From Planctomycetota bacterium (GTDB lineage: Bacteria; Planctomycetota; UBA8108; UBA1146): DNA of 64,000 nucleotides. The stretch lies in contig JADHSM010000012.1 in the NCBI GenBank assembly GCA_016776905.1, positions 45,414 through 109,413 of the forward strand, written 5' to 3'. Below the pieces are notes generated by a model. That model was not told the origin of the DNA. It ran no database searches and was given only the letters and a program-made list of their open reading frames with translations. The position numbers and the translations under genes are program-made. This document shows positions 8,535 to 17,693 of the stretch, in pieces (position 1 is the stretch's first letter; each line of letters starts with the position of its first letter).

Positions 8535-9500
8535 ATGGATGATTCAAGAAAATCAGCCGCTGGATATCCTCTCGATCGACCCGACGAAGAAATCATGCGG
8601 TCAAGAGTCGATCAATTAACGCCTGAACAACATCATGTGACCCAAAAATCGGGAACGGAAGCACCGTTCTGTGGAGGGTTTCTTGGAGAAAAAGAAGAGG
8701 GCACATATGCGTGTGTCGTCTGTGAACTGCCGCTTTTTCGTTCTGAGCACAAATTCGAATCGGGGACGGGATGGCCCTCCTTTTTTGATACCTATGATCC
8801 TGAACACGTTCAGGAAAAATCTGATGCCACACATGGAATGGTTCGTACCGAGATTTGCTGCGCCCGTTGTGATGCACATTTGGGTCACTTATTTCCCGAT
8901 GGACCCGCTCCTACTGGAGTGCGTCATTGCTTGAACTCGGCCTCCCTCACCTTTTTTCCTGAGGGAGTTGAGATTCCCATTGAAGTCAACTTTGCTGGCA
9001 AGAGGCCTGATTCAGCCCCGGTGAAGAACGCTCGGGCTTATTTTGGCGGAGGCTGATTCTGGGGAGTCGAGGACCGCTTTGCGGCTCTCGATGGCGTCGT
9101 CGACGTCATCTCGGGATACATGGGAGGCACTCTGGATAATCCGACTTATGAACAAGTTTGTTCAGGAGTGACAGGGCATGCTGAGGCAGTAGAAATTCAT
9201 TACGATTCTTCTCGTGTGAGTTACTCCCGATTGGTCAGTTTGTTCTTCGCTTTGCACGACCCGACGACTCCGGATCGGCAGGGTGCTAACCAGGGCACGC
9301 AGTATCGTTCTGTCGCGTTTTGTGATTCCCCTGAAGAGGTTCAGGAATTGAATCGGCAAATTTGCGCACTTGAGAATGAAGGTGCATTTGGGGGGAAACC
9401 TTTTGTGACCCAGGTCATCGATAGTGGTCCTACCTTTTGGCATGCTGAAGACTATCATCAAGACTACTACCAGAAGCATAGAGGTTTCTGCTCTCGCTAA
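8535..9500 (+). CDS. msrBA: MsrB-MsrA methionine sulfoxide reductase fusion, predicted selenoprotein
   Basis: Repairs oxidised methionine. The MsrB half (residues 1-165) reduces Met-R-sulfoxide. It has zinc cysteines C60/C63 and C109/C112 and catalytic C132 in RHCLNSASL. The MsrA half reduces Met-S-sulfoxide. It reads [26 protein letters not shown] and [12 protein letters not shown]. Between them the frame is closed only by TGA at 9054-9056 (codon 174), inside GGG-TGA-FWG. MsrA enzymes have GCFWG here, so TGA occupies the nucleophilic Cys position. Sequence on both sides stays well conserved and in frame. I therefore read it as selenocysteine, giving a 321-residue protein. AAGGAG lies upstream of ATG 8535. 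Without recoding, a 173-residue MsrB alone would be made. Confidence 0.85.
9057..9091 (+). promoter_or_regulatory. Candidate bacterial SECIS hairpin
   Basis: Ten nt after the TGA, TCGAGGACCGC (9067-9077) and GCGGCTCTCGA (9081-9091) pair at 10 of 11 positions (one G-U, one A-C mismatch) around a UUU loop. The loop lies 22-24 nt from the TGA, within the distance range known for bacterial SECIS elements bound by SelB. The hairpin lies in the MsrA coding part. Confidence 0.65.
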
Positions 9501-9508
9501 TTCTGGAG

Positions 9509-11290
9509 TCAAACTGTTTCAGAATGAACGATGCCATCCTTATCGACTTTTCCTGCAGTAGCGGTACCGGTCAGTGCTAGCCAGCCTTCTATTAACATCC
9601 AGATCTGTAATAGCATTCCAAATCCGAGAATGATGACTTGTTGCCATGGGATCGCTGCTTCATTGAGAAGGCCCTTCATTTGCGATACGGCAGCCCAGCC
9701 AACGATCAGGCTCAGAAATACGAGAGGAATCAGAGTCGGAAGTACGGGTTTTCCTCTACGAGCTTGCCATGTTGATAATACAACGAGAGTCAAACTAGCG
9801 AGCAGCTGATTGGTCACTCCAAAGATAGGCCAGAGAACAAGGCCCCCTGTTCCTCCTTTACCTGCCAGTAATGCGAGAGCTGCAGCAGACAGGACAGCGA
9901 AGGCTGTCGCAATCTGACGATTTTGTAGACTTCTTATTCCCAGTGAATGACCAATTTCTTCAACAACATAACGTTGAATACGAGTGGCACTATCCATCGT
10001 CGTTGCTGCGAAAGAAATGATGACGACGGTCACGACACTGGCGAGAAATTCTATAGAAAAGAAAGGAACAACCTGTTGAATAAATGTTGCTCCACCATAA
10101 ATAAATCCGGATAGCCGATCGAGAAGTGAATCTGATCCGACCCAGTTGGAAGAATATTTCGCGGTCCATGCTGCGGTGTCTACAAACCCTGCGCTGGAGA
10201 TGCAGCAAAGTATAACGACTGCAGCCAAACCACCTTCCAGAATCATCGCTCCATAGCCGATGCTTCTCACATGGCTTTCCGATTCAAGTTGTTTGGAAGT
10301 TGTTCCGCTGGCGACCATGCAATGAAATCCGCTAATCGCACCGCAAGCGATGGTGATAAAAAGAAATGGAAAGAGAAAAGGAGCATCTGCAGGGGGGTTT
10401 TGGTTGATGGCTGGAGCGACGATGTCCAATTGGGTGCTCCCATTGAAAGCCGCGACGAGAATACCTGCTAACAATCCGCCCATGGCAAGAAAGAGCTGAT
10501 GGGAGTTGATGGCGTCTCTGGGTTGAAGAAGTCTTTGGACTGGAAGAGTGCTGGCAATCCAAGCATATGCAAATAAGGCTAAGAGCCAAAACATGCGTGC
10601 GTTTTCTTTTAGCACATTGCCGGCCGCGGAATCTCCCCAATCAAATGCCAACAAGGATCGAACAGGATCTAGAGAACCTAATCCAATACAGCTGTACATG
10701 ACTACTAATGCGAGTCCGCCCCACAATGCCATCGATCCACCACGTAACAGTTTCCAGCCGATGAAGAGAGCGATGGGGATCTCTATCCAGACCGCCAGGA
10801 TACTTTCTGGTCGAGCAACGAAAAGGCTAGCGATGACGAAAGCAAAGACGGCAAGAACGACCCAAAGAGCGAGCATGATAAAGATAAGAAACAAGATTCG
10901 GACTCGAGGAGACAGAATTTCAGCGCAAAGATCACCGATGCTTCGACCTTGATTTCTCGCTGAAAGAACGAGAGATCCTAGATCATGAACAGCTCCAATA
11001 AATATGGATCCGAAAATGACCCAAGCTAGAGCAGGTAGCCAACCCCAAGTAACAGCAACAGCGGGACCCACGATGGGACCAGCACCGGCAATGGTGACAT
11101 AGTGATGTCCAAAGAGAATCGAACGCTTGGTCGGGACGTAATCGATACCGTTTTGTAGTGCTTGACTCGGCAGTTGTTTGTCAGGAAATGAACCGACTCC
11201 AAATACATGAGTTGTGATCCATGAGCCGTAGTAGCGGTATCCCAACCATAATGCAGTTGCTGATAACAATGCCAGGATGAAAACATTCAT
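9509..11290 (-). CDS. cstA: CstA-family carbon starvation protein / pyruvate-peptide transporter
   Basis: Polytopic inner-membrane protein of 593 residues. Family members import peptides or pyruvate during carbon limitation. N-terminal residues include YRYYGSWITTHVFG and the family segment HHYVTIAGAGPIVGPAVAVTWGW. Later come FHCMVASGTTSKQLESE and FAATTMDSATRIQRYVVEE, all typical of CstA. Many hydrophobic helices are evident throughout. It is convergent with the msrBA gene, with only 8 bp between the stops, and divergent from the symporter pair at 11381. Substrate is inferred from the family only. Confidence 0.9.
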   Translation of the reverse strand: MNVFILALLSATALWLGYRYYGSWITTHVFGVGSFPDKQLPSQALQNGIDYVPTKRSILFGHHYVTIAGAGPIVGPAVAVTWGWLPALAWVIFGSIFIGAVHDLGSLVLSARNQGRSIGDLCAEILSPRVRILFLIFIMLALWVVLAVFAFVIASLFVARPESILAVWIEIPIALFIGWKLLRGGSMALWGGLALVVMYSCIGLGSLDPVRSLLAFDWGDSAAGNVLKENARMFWLLALFAYAWIASTLPVQRLLQPRDAINSHQLFLAMGGLLAGILVAAFNGSTQLDIVAPAINQNPPADAPFLFPFLFITIACGAISGFHCMVASGTTSKQLESESHVRSIGYGAMILEGGLAAVVILCCISSAGFVDTAAWTAKYSSNWVGSDSLLDRLSGFIYGGATFIQQVVPFFSIEFLASVVTVVIISFAATTMDSATRIQRYVVEEIGHSLGIRSLQNRQIATAFAVLSAAALALLAGKGGTGGLVLWPIFGVTNQLLASLTLVVLSTWQARRGKPVLPTLIPLVFLSLIVGWAAVSQMKGLLNEAAIPWQQVIILGFGMLLQIWMLIEGWLALTGTATAGKVDKDGIVHSETV

Positions 11291-11380
11291 TGATACCCCC
11301 TCTTCTGTTTAGATCTCAAGGATTCTAGTGCCTTGACCCTGATAGTCCACCTCCCATGATGTTGCAAGACAGGGGGACGA

Positions 11381-11659
11381 ATGGGTAAGAAATCTTCTGA
11401 ATCAGCGCATTCTGATTATTGGAAAAAGAATCTCAAATTAATCGCAAAGCTACTCTTTGTGTGGGCCTTCGTTTCGTTTGGGCTGAGTTTAGCGTTCGCG
11501 GATGCTCTTCACGGGGTGCTCTTCCCCCTTCCTGGTACCCCATTAGGCTTCTGGTTTGCTCAACAAGGGTCGATCTTTACCTTTGTGATCCTCATATGGG
11601 TCTATGCCTGGCGAATGAACCGATTAGACGATGAATACTTCTCAGAAGGGGATGAGTAA
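11381..11659 (+). CDS. DUF4212 small subunit of sodium/solute symporter
   Basis: A 92-residue membrane protein with two hydrophobic helices. It contains LSLAFADALHGVLFPLPGTPLGFWFAQQG-type residues (in two adjacent parts), the hallmark of DUF4212 proteins. These always accompany VC_2705-type sodium/solute symporters and probably act as the small subunit. Its stop codon overlaps the next start by one base (TAATG at 11657-11661), so the two subunits are translationally coupled. AGGGGG precedes the ATG. Confidence 0.88.
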   Translation: MGKKSSESAHSDYWKKNLKLIAKLLFVWAFVSFGLSLAFADALHGVLFPLPGTPLGFWFAQQGSIFTFVILIWVYAWRMNRLDDEYFSEGDE

Positions 11660-13368
11660 TGGATATCCAGCAATGGACAGCGCTCCTTGTGGGAGCATCC
11701 TTTCTTCTCTACATCGTCATTGCCATTCGATCGCGAGCAAATAGTACCGGCGATTTTTACGTCGCGGGTGGGCACGTCCCGCCCTTGGCAAACGGAATGG
11801 CAACAGCTGCAGATTGGATGAGTGCGGCATCGTTTATATCGATGGCTGGGCTCATCTCGTTTTCAGGGTTTGACGGTTCTGTTTACCTGATGGGTTGGAC
11901 GGGTGGATATGTCCTATTGGCACTTCTTCTCGCTCCGTACTTAAGAAAATTTGGAAAGTTTACCGTTCCAGATTTCATCGGAGATCGGTACTACTCTCAG
12001 TTGGCTCGAATCGTCGCTGTGATATGCGCTATCTTTGTGTCCTTCACTTATGTCGCAGGCCAAATGAGGGGTGTCGGATTGGTATTCAGTCGATTCCTTG
12101 AAGTGGATATCACCACGGGTGTCGTCATTGGGATGGGCATCGTGCTTGTCTACGCGGTGCTCGGAGGTATGAAGGGCATCACCTATACACAGGTTGCACA
12201 GTATTGTGTCCTCATCTTTGCTTTCATGGTCCCAGCGATTTTCATCTCGCTTCATGTCGCGGATTGGGCAATACCCCAAATTGGATTCGGTATGGATACT
12301 CCGGGGCAAGGGTCGACGATCTTGGCTCGATTGAATGGTCTACATGAAGAGCTGGGGTTTTCTTCCTATACGCGGGGAAGCGGAAACACTATAAACCTGA
12401 TTGCTATTACCTTTGCACTGATGGCCGGTACTGCTGGATTACCTCACGTCATCATTCGGTTTTACACCGTACCTCGCGTTCGAGATGCACGCACTTCTGC
12501 CGGCTGGGCTCTCTTGTTGATTGCGATTCTATATACGACAGCTCCAGCCGTTGCTGTCTTTGCGCGAACAAATCTTCTCGATACCGTGTACAAGGAAGGT
12601 CAATTCCAACCTCATTCGAGTATGCCCGAATGGTTTAATACATGGGAAGGCACAGGGCTTATAAAATTCACCGATCATAATAATGACGGCTTGATTCAAT
12701 ACGTAGGTGAAGGAGCCGTGGATGCTGAAGGACTGCTTCTTCAGAATGAGTTAATTATTGATCGAGATATTATGGTTCTCGCAAATCCAGAAATTGCAGG
12801 GCTCCCCAACTGGGTCATCGGTCTCGTTGCAGCAGGAGGTTTAGCAGCAGCATTATCTACCGCTGCAGGATTATTACTCGTGGTCTCTACATCTTTTTCG
12901 CACGATCTATTACGAAAATGGCTCAAGCCTGACATCAGTGAAAAAGAAGAATTGTTGGCAGCCCGAATTGCTGCAGGAGTTGCGGTATGCTTCGCCGGAT
13001 ATCTGGGTGTTCATCCACCTGGTTTTGTTGGGGAGGTCGTGGCGTTCGCATTTGGGCTTGCTGCAGCCAGTTTCTTTCCGGCAATTTTACTGGGCATATT
13101 CATGAAGCGCATGAATAGTGAAGGCGCGATCGCGGGAATGATTGTGGGGTTGCTCTTTACGGCGAGTTACATCATATATTTCAAATTTATGCATCCCGAA
13201 CTCGATTCCGCTGATCACTGGTGGTGGGGCATCTCGCCGACAGGAATCGGGAGCATTGGAATGTGCTTTAATTTCATGGTCGCAGGAATTGTTCGCTCAT
13301 TCACAGCTGATCCACCTCAAGAGGTGATGGAGATGGTGGAGCAGATTCGATTGCCTGAGAAAGGTTAA
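11659..13368 (+). CDS. Sodium/solute symporter, large subunit (VC_2705/ActP-like)
   Basis: SSS-family transporter of 569 residues, probably importing acetate or another small carboxylate with Na+. Visible signatures are FYVAGGHVPPLANGMATAADWMSAASFISMAG near the start (given in two parts by the family profile), GGMKGITYTQVAQYCVL, and AALSTAAGLLLVVSTSFSHDL around the SSS core. About 13 hydrophobic segments are seen. An unusual hydrophilic insertion in the middle (about residues 305-370: KEGQFQPHSSMPEWFN, FTDHNNDGLIQYVGEG) looks periplasmic and contains an EF-hand-like DHNNDGLIQ loop; it is typical of this subfamily. Coupled to the DUF4212 gene just upstream. Confidence 0.9.
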   Translation: MDIQQWTALLVGASFLLYIVIAIRSRANSTGDFYVAGGHVPPLANGMATAADWMSAASFISMAGLISFSGFDGSVYLMGWTGGYVLLALLLAPYLRKFGKFTVPDFIGDRYYSQLARIVAVICAIFVSFTYVAGQMRGVGLVFSRFLEVDITTGVVIGMGIVLVYAVLGGMKGITYTQVAQYCVLIFAFMVPAIFISLHVADWAIPQIGFGMDTPGQGSTILARLNGLHEELGFSSYTRGSGNTINLIAITFALMAGTAGLPHVIIRFYTVPRVRDARTSAGWALLLIAILYTTAPAVAVFARTNLLDTVYKEGQFQPHSSMPEWFNTWEGTGLIKFTDHNNDGLIQYVGEGAVDAEGLLLQNELIIDRDIMVLANPEIAGLPNWVIGLVAAGGLAAALSTAAGLLLVVSTSFSHDLLRKWLKPDISEKEELLAARIAAGVAVCFAGYLGVHPPGFVGEVVAFAFGLAAASFFPAILLGIFMKRMNSEGAIAGMIVGLLFTASYIIYFKFMHPELDSADHWWWGISPTGIGSIGMCFNFMVAGIVRSFTADPPQEVMEMVEQIRLPEKG

Positions 13369-13369
13369 A

Positions 13370-14320
13370 TTAGAGTTGCTCTTTGCTGGGGGCATTTGCA
13401 CTTTTGGTCAGTCTTGGGATTCCCAGTTCTGCGACAAGCATGCCAATAATGATCAGTGCTCCTCCAGCGATCGCCAGGAGTGAGAGCTTTTCTCCGATTA
13501 ACCACCATGAGAACCCAGCGGCAGTGACCGGCTCCATTGCAAAAATCACAGCAGTGCTGACAGCGGTAGTCGATTTTTGCGCCCAACTCTGCACCAAAAA
13601 AGCGAGGGCTGTTGCGAGGATTCCTGTCAATGCAACTGCGCTCCAAACGTTGCTTGAAAGCTGACTAAAATCAGGAATATTTTCCAACGTGAGAGCCGCA
13701 ATCAAAGACAAGAGAAAGACTGTTCCGATTTCTATCGTGGTCATCGCCAATGCTGAAACTCGAGAAGCCCACCTTGCTTTGAAAATAATCTGAAAGGCGA
13801 AGGCGATCGTGCAGCCAAATGTAATCATATCTCCACGAGCGACGTCCAACTGAGCAGGGGGATCTACCAATTGAGCTTCTCCGCCGAAGGCCATGCAAGC
13901 CAAGCCTATGGCTGCGAGGAAGACACCAAATAGAACTTTGCTTTCGAGTCGATTCTTCAAGAATAGAAATGCTAGCAAGGGAACAACGATGACTGAGAGA
14001 CCGGTGAGAAATCCCGAATGCGCTGGGGTTGTGTAGAGGAGCCCAGTTGTTTGAAATGTGTATCCCAACCAGAGCGAAACTCCTGTTAAGAGCCCCGCTT
14101 TCCATAGGATTTTTTTGTCCTCAGTGGAATATTTATTCGTTTGCCTTCCTCGCAAGAGAAGCATGGGAAGAAGAATGGCGCTGGCGATTCCGAATCTGAG
14201 GACATGAAACGAGTGAACTGGGATCTCCTCAATCGCCTTCTGGACAGAGACGAAAGTCGCTCCCCAGACAACGACGACGAGAAACAGTGCAAAATTGGCT
14301 CTACGTGTCGTGGAAACCAC
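13370..14320 (-). CDS. DMT superfamily (EamA) transporter
   Basis: Ten-helix drug/metabolite exporter with two EamA repeats. The first begins FALFLVVVVWGATFVSVQ. The second contains CTIAFAFQIIFKARWASRV and ends AVIFAMEPVTAAGFSWWLIGEKLSLLAIAGGALIIIGML (family-typical E-P-V in the penultimate helix). Substrate unknown; amino-acid or metabolite efflux is common for the family. GTG 14320 is preferred over a TTG 36 bp upstream because GGAAAGGA lies 6-8 nt before it and hydrophobic sequence follows soon. It ends one base after the convergent symporter gene's stop. Confidence 0.88.
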   Translation of the reverse strand: MVSTTRRANFALFLVVVVWGATFVSVQKAIEEIPVHSFHVLRFGIASAILLPMLLLRGRQTNKYSTEDKKILWKAGLLTGVSLWLGYTFQTTGLLYTTPAHSGFLTGLSVIVVPLLAFLFLKNRLESKVLFGVFLAAIGLACMAFGGEAQLVDPPAQLDVARGDMITFGCTIAFAFQIIFKARWASRVSALAMTTIEIGTVFLLSLIAALTLENIPDFSQLSSNVWSAVALTGILATALAFLVQSWAQKSTTAVSTAVIFAMEPVTAAGFSWWLIGEKLSLLAIAGGALIIIGMLVAELGIPRLTKSANAPSKEQL

Positions 14321-14610
14321 GTCTGTGTCCTTTCCGGCCCTTCGGATGCGCTTCAACGCAAAGGTCTCTCGTGTTATCTTGCACAGGATCCTGGAAGTCT
14401 ACAGAGGATTCGGTTTTCCGTTTTCTCCAACCGCGAATTTTAAGCCGGAATCCAACTCCTCAAGGAGGTTGGAAGGATAGGACGCTGAGTCCACTTTCCA
14501 CCTCTGGGATGATCGTGGAAATCCGCTTGGAAATCGCCTTCCTTCAAGAATAGAGTCAATTGAGCCTTCCCTGTGTTCCAAGTCACGGACAGGGTAGACA
14601 AAGGAGCCTA

Positions 14611-16824
14611 ATGATTTCGCAGATGTTGAGTTTTAGACCGTCGGTTTGGACGGGGCATTCCAGAATGGAATCCAGATTTTCCGTATTACTGGTGCTGGGT
14701 CTTCTTCTGGGTGGGGGAATCCTATTTCCCGGCGGGAAATTGGATGCTCAAGAGCAAAGAAATCTCAGGCACATTCTCATTGCTACTGAGAATGTGGCGA
14801 ACAAGCTTCTTGCCGCTGCTCAATCCGGTACAGATTTTAAGATGTTGGCGAGGAGGTATTCCCTCGATGTCGGCACAAAAATTCTGGGTGGGGATCTCGA
14901 TTGGGTTTCTCCCGGTCAGATGGAGCCTGAGTTTTCTCTGGCAGCCTTCAGCATTCCAGAAATCGGAGGATTTACGACCTGCAAAACCCGCTATGGGTGG
15001 CACGTGATCCAGTATGTTGATCAAAGGGGGGTCGTAAAAAAGGAGCCTTCAGATAAGGGTGCCGACAGTGGTGGTGCGAATCCAGAAACCGCTGACAAGG
15101 GGAAGGCAGAAGTTAATTCTCCCAATAACCCGCTCCCTGTGAATCCTTCCGCAGATCGTAATGAAGATATTACCTGGCAGATTTCTTTTTCTGACAGGAC
15201 ATACACACCGGGAAAGAATGGCGAGACGCCCCAGATCGATTTGACGATCAGGGCGACCAATAAAAGTGAAACTGCGCTGAAGGTCATCGATCCTGTGCTG
15301 TGGCCTTTAGGTCTCATCGTTCGCTACCAGTTCGGTAAACTCAATGTTCCAGTGAACGCTCCCGAAGGGTATTCCAGATCGAAGTTCAAGCTGGAAGAGA
15401 TTGCCCCGGGCGCAACAATCCAAAGAAGTTTCAAGTTACAAGATTATGTCGACGTCAGTCAAAACTGGCCGATTGTTCGTGTGATTTGGAGAGGTGACAC
15501 CCTGTTCGACAGATCTTCGAAACAGGAAATCTTGCCCACGGGCCAAGACTCTCTTCAAAAGATGAAATCTCGTTGGAGATTTTATCGTAGTGGTGAAGCG
15601 AACTTCAATCTCCTGCCAGAAGTGAAGTCGGACGAGCGCTGGGTCGTATGCATTTTCTCCTCAGGGAGAATTTGGATTGAGTTGAACAACAATGAGGCTA
15701 TCCCCGGACTGAATGCCGCTATTGTCAGCAGTATTCGAAAGGGTGATTGGGACAAGCGTCCTTTTGACTTCTTTAATAACCAAGTGTTGCGATTTGGTTT
15801 GAGTGCCCAGTCTACAGGGAATCAAGGAATTGAGATTCCTTCCAGTGCACAGTTCACAGGAGTCGTGAACAGGGGTGACTTCATAGCATTACCGACGAAG
15901 TTGTCGAATTCTGCACTGGGATTTGGCCAGAGATTTGGTCTTTCGATCACAGACGGCGCTCAGCTCTCAACGAAAAATGGATCCATCATCGGTCGGATTA
16001 TTCTCGAAGAAGGGGATCCGTTGAGAAGACTTGAGGAACGGAATGGCGAGAAGAAAACGTCTCAGATCACTCTCGCCCTCGCGTGGCCCTACGATTTGAT
16101 TCCAGACAGAACTCGTAAGGCGATGGAGAAGTCTTCAGAAGAGAAAGTTGACCTACAGAAAAAAGAAGTTTCGACTCCGAAAGTGAAAACTGTAGAAGCG
16201 AAGAAGCCTATTCTTCAGCAATCTCCGAAGGAGATCCTTAAGAAGGAAGAGGAGAGAGCGAAGGTCAGGGAAAAAGCAAAACAGTCTACCCTTGAAAAAG
16301 TGACCGAAACAAAACCCGCTCAGGTTCTCGTTCCACTTCCTCGAATCCAAATGGAGACCAGTAATGGTACATTCCTCATCCAGTTGTTTGAGAATGACGC
16401 TCCAAATACGGTCGCTCATTTCATCCATCTGGTCGAATCCGGATTTTATGACGGCCTGACTTTCCACAGAAGAGTCCGGACTGATTCGAGTGAGGGATTC
16501 GTTCAGGGAGGCAGCCCAGACGGTACAAGTGCGGGAAAACTGGATTACACCATTGTTGATGAGCCCAGTATTAAAAGGCCGGCGAAAAAATACTCAGTGG
16601 TGATGGCGAGACATCACACCCGTGATAACTCTGCGAGTACTCAGTTTTTTATCGCTCTGGATGATCTCGATTATCTGAATGGCCAATACACTGTTTTCGG
16701 CGAAATCATTAACGGTCAGCAATCTGCAATGCGACTCGACTCTCGAAGCACTATAAAAAGTATGAAGGTGCTGTCGAAAAGAGATCGGGAATACAAATTC
16801 AAAAAGTTTAATCAGAGTCAGTAG
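14611..16824 (+). CDS. Exported parvulin-cyclophilin fusion peptidyl-prolyl isomerase
   Basis: A 737-residue protein that joins two unrelated PPIase folds. After a signal sequence (RFSVLLVLGLLLGGGILF) comes a parvulin domain at about residues 50-140: RHILIA, DFKMLARRYSLD, GGDLDWVSPGQMEPEF, and the end TRYGWHVIQ. A 400-residue middle part looks beta-rich and ends in a Lys/Glu-rich linker. The last 155 residues are a cyclophilin: FHRRV, FVQGG, SASTQFFIALDDLDYLNGQYTVFG (given in parts). Its Arg and Phe/Gln active-site residues are present. ATG 14611 has AAGGAG four nt upstream. Likely an extracytoplasmic folding factor. It lies upstream of an enoyl-CoA hydratase gene, which may be chance. Confidence 0.85.
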   Translation: MISQMLSFRPSVWTGHSRMESRFSVLLVLGLLLGGGILFPGGKLDAQEQRNLRHILIATENVANKLLAAAQSGTDFKMLARRYSLDVGTKILGGDLDWVSPGQMEPEFSLAAFSIPEIGGFTTCKTRYGWHVIQYVDQRGVVKKEPSDKGADSGGANPETADKGKAEVNSPNNPLPVNPSADRNEDITWQISFSDRTYTPGKNGETPQIDLTIRATNKSETALKVIDPVLWPLGLIVRYQFGKLNVPVNAPEGYSRSKFKLEEIAPGATIQRSFKLQDYVDVSQNWPIVRVIWRGDTLFDRSSKQEILPTGQDSLQKMKSRWRFYRSGEANFNLLPEVKSDERWVVCIFSSGRIWIELNNNEAIPGLNAAIVSSIRKGDWDKRPFDFFNNQVLRFGLSAQSTGNQGIEIPSSAQFTGVVNRGDFIALPTKLSNSALGFGQRFGLSITDGAQLSTKNGSIIGRIILEEGDPLRRLEERNGEKKTSQITLALAWPYDLIPDRTRKAMEKSSEEKVDLQKKEVSTPKVKTVEAKKPILQQSPKEILKKEEERAKVREKAKQSTLEKVTETKPAQVLVPLPRIQMETSNGTFLIQLFENDAPNTVAHFIHLVESGFYDGLTFHRRVRTDSSEGFVQGGSPDGTSAGKLDYTIVDEPSIKRPAKKYSVVMARHHTRDNSASTQFFIALDDLDYLNGQYTVFGEIINGQQSAMRLDSRSTIKSMKVLSKRDREYKFKKFNQSQ

Positions 16825-16848
16825 GACTCAGGGACGTCAGGATACCAA

Positions 16849-17628
16849 ATGGCAAGTGTGACCATTGATCGATCAGGAACGGGAATAGCCACCGTTACGA
16901 TTGATCGCCAGAAACAATTGAATGCTCTTGATGATGCTACGGTGCAATCGATCCGCGAAGTTTTCGAGGAGATCTCGAATGATACTTCGGTGAGGGTCGT
17001 CATATTAACCGGAGCAGGCGATAGAGCTTTTGTTGCGGGAGCTGATATCCAGCAACTCGCCGACCAAGATGCGATCGAAGCGCGAGAGAGAGCTCTCAAA
17101 GGCCAAGCCGCCTTCAATGCCATCGAAAGATGTGGCAAGCCGGTGATCGCTATGATCAATGGCTTTGCTCTCGGAGGTGGATGTGAGCTCGCCCTCGCTT
17201 GCCATCTTCGGTACGCCTCTGCAAAAGCAAAAATTGGGCTACCCGAGGTCACCCTAGGGATCATCCCCGGATACGGCGGGACCCAAAGGTTGCAGAGAAT
17301 TATCGGTAGAGGCCGTGCGTTAGAGTTGATTCTAACGGGTGAACATATTTCTGCAGACAAAGCATATGAACTGGGACTTGTGAACCAGGTCTTTTCTCCG
17401 GATGAATTAGAAGCCGGCGTTCAGTCTGTAGCGGAGACACTCTGCAAGCGAGGACCCAAGGCTCTCGATCATGCGATCGACGCAGTGATCAGGGGGGGTG
17501 ATGGCACTCTGGCGGATGGACTGGCTATCGAGGCCGATCTCTTTGGAGTGACCAGTGCTACTAAAGATATGAAAGAAGGAATGGCAGCCTTTCTCGAGAA
17601 ACGGTCTCCCAACTTCGAAGGAAAATAA
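16849..17628 (+). CDS. Enoyl-CoA hydratase (crotonase family)
   Basis: Adds water to trans-2-enoyl-CoA in beta-oxidation. The two oxyanion-hole segments are present: VAGADIQQLA and GFALGGGCELALACHLRYA. The catalytic region reads IGLPEVTLGIIPGYGGTQRL, whose Glu in PEVTLG matches the general base. 259 residues is the standard length. It supplies the hydratase step missing from the 2059-7478 operon, and the next gene is a thiolase; the hydratase-thiolase pair probably works with the dehydrogenases encoded earlier. It starts 25 nt after the PPIase stop. Confidence 0.93.
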   Translation: MASVTIDRSGTGIATVTIDRQKQLNALDDATVQSIREVFEEISNDTSVRVVILTGAGDRAFVAGADIQQLADQDAIEARERALKGQAAFNAIERCGKPVIAMINGFALGGGCELALACHLRYASAKAKIGLPEVTLGIIPGYGGTQRLQRIIGRGRALELILTGEHISADKAYELGLVNQVFSPDELEAGVQSVAETLCKRGPKALDHAIDAVIRGGDGTLADGLAIEADLFGVTSATKDMKEGMAAFLEKRSPNFEGK

Positions 17629-17693
17629 AAACTCATTTGATATTTCTCGCTGAAGTCTTTGAGGCGGAAGTGAATAGAACTGAAGGAACGAAA

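Noticed and set aside
9057..9500. MsrA as a pseudogene cut by a stop codon
   Set aside because: The stop lies exactly at the catalytic Cys codon, both sides remain conserved and in frame, and a hairpin follows; random decay would rarely produce this.
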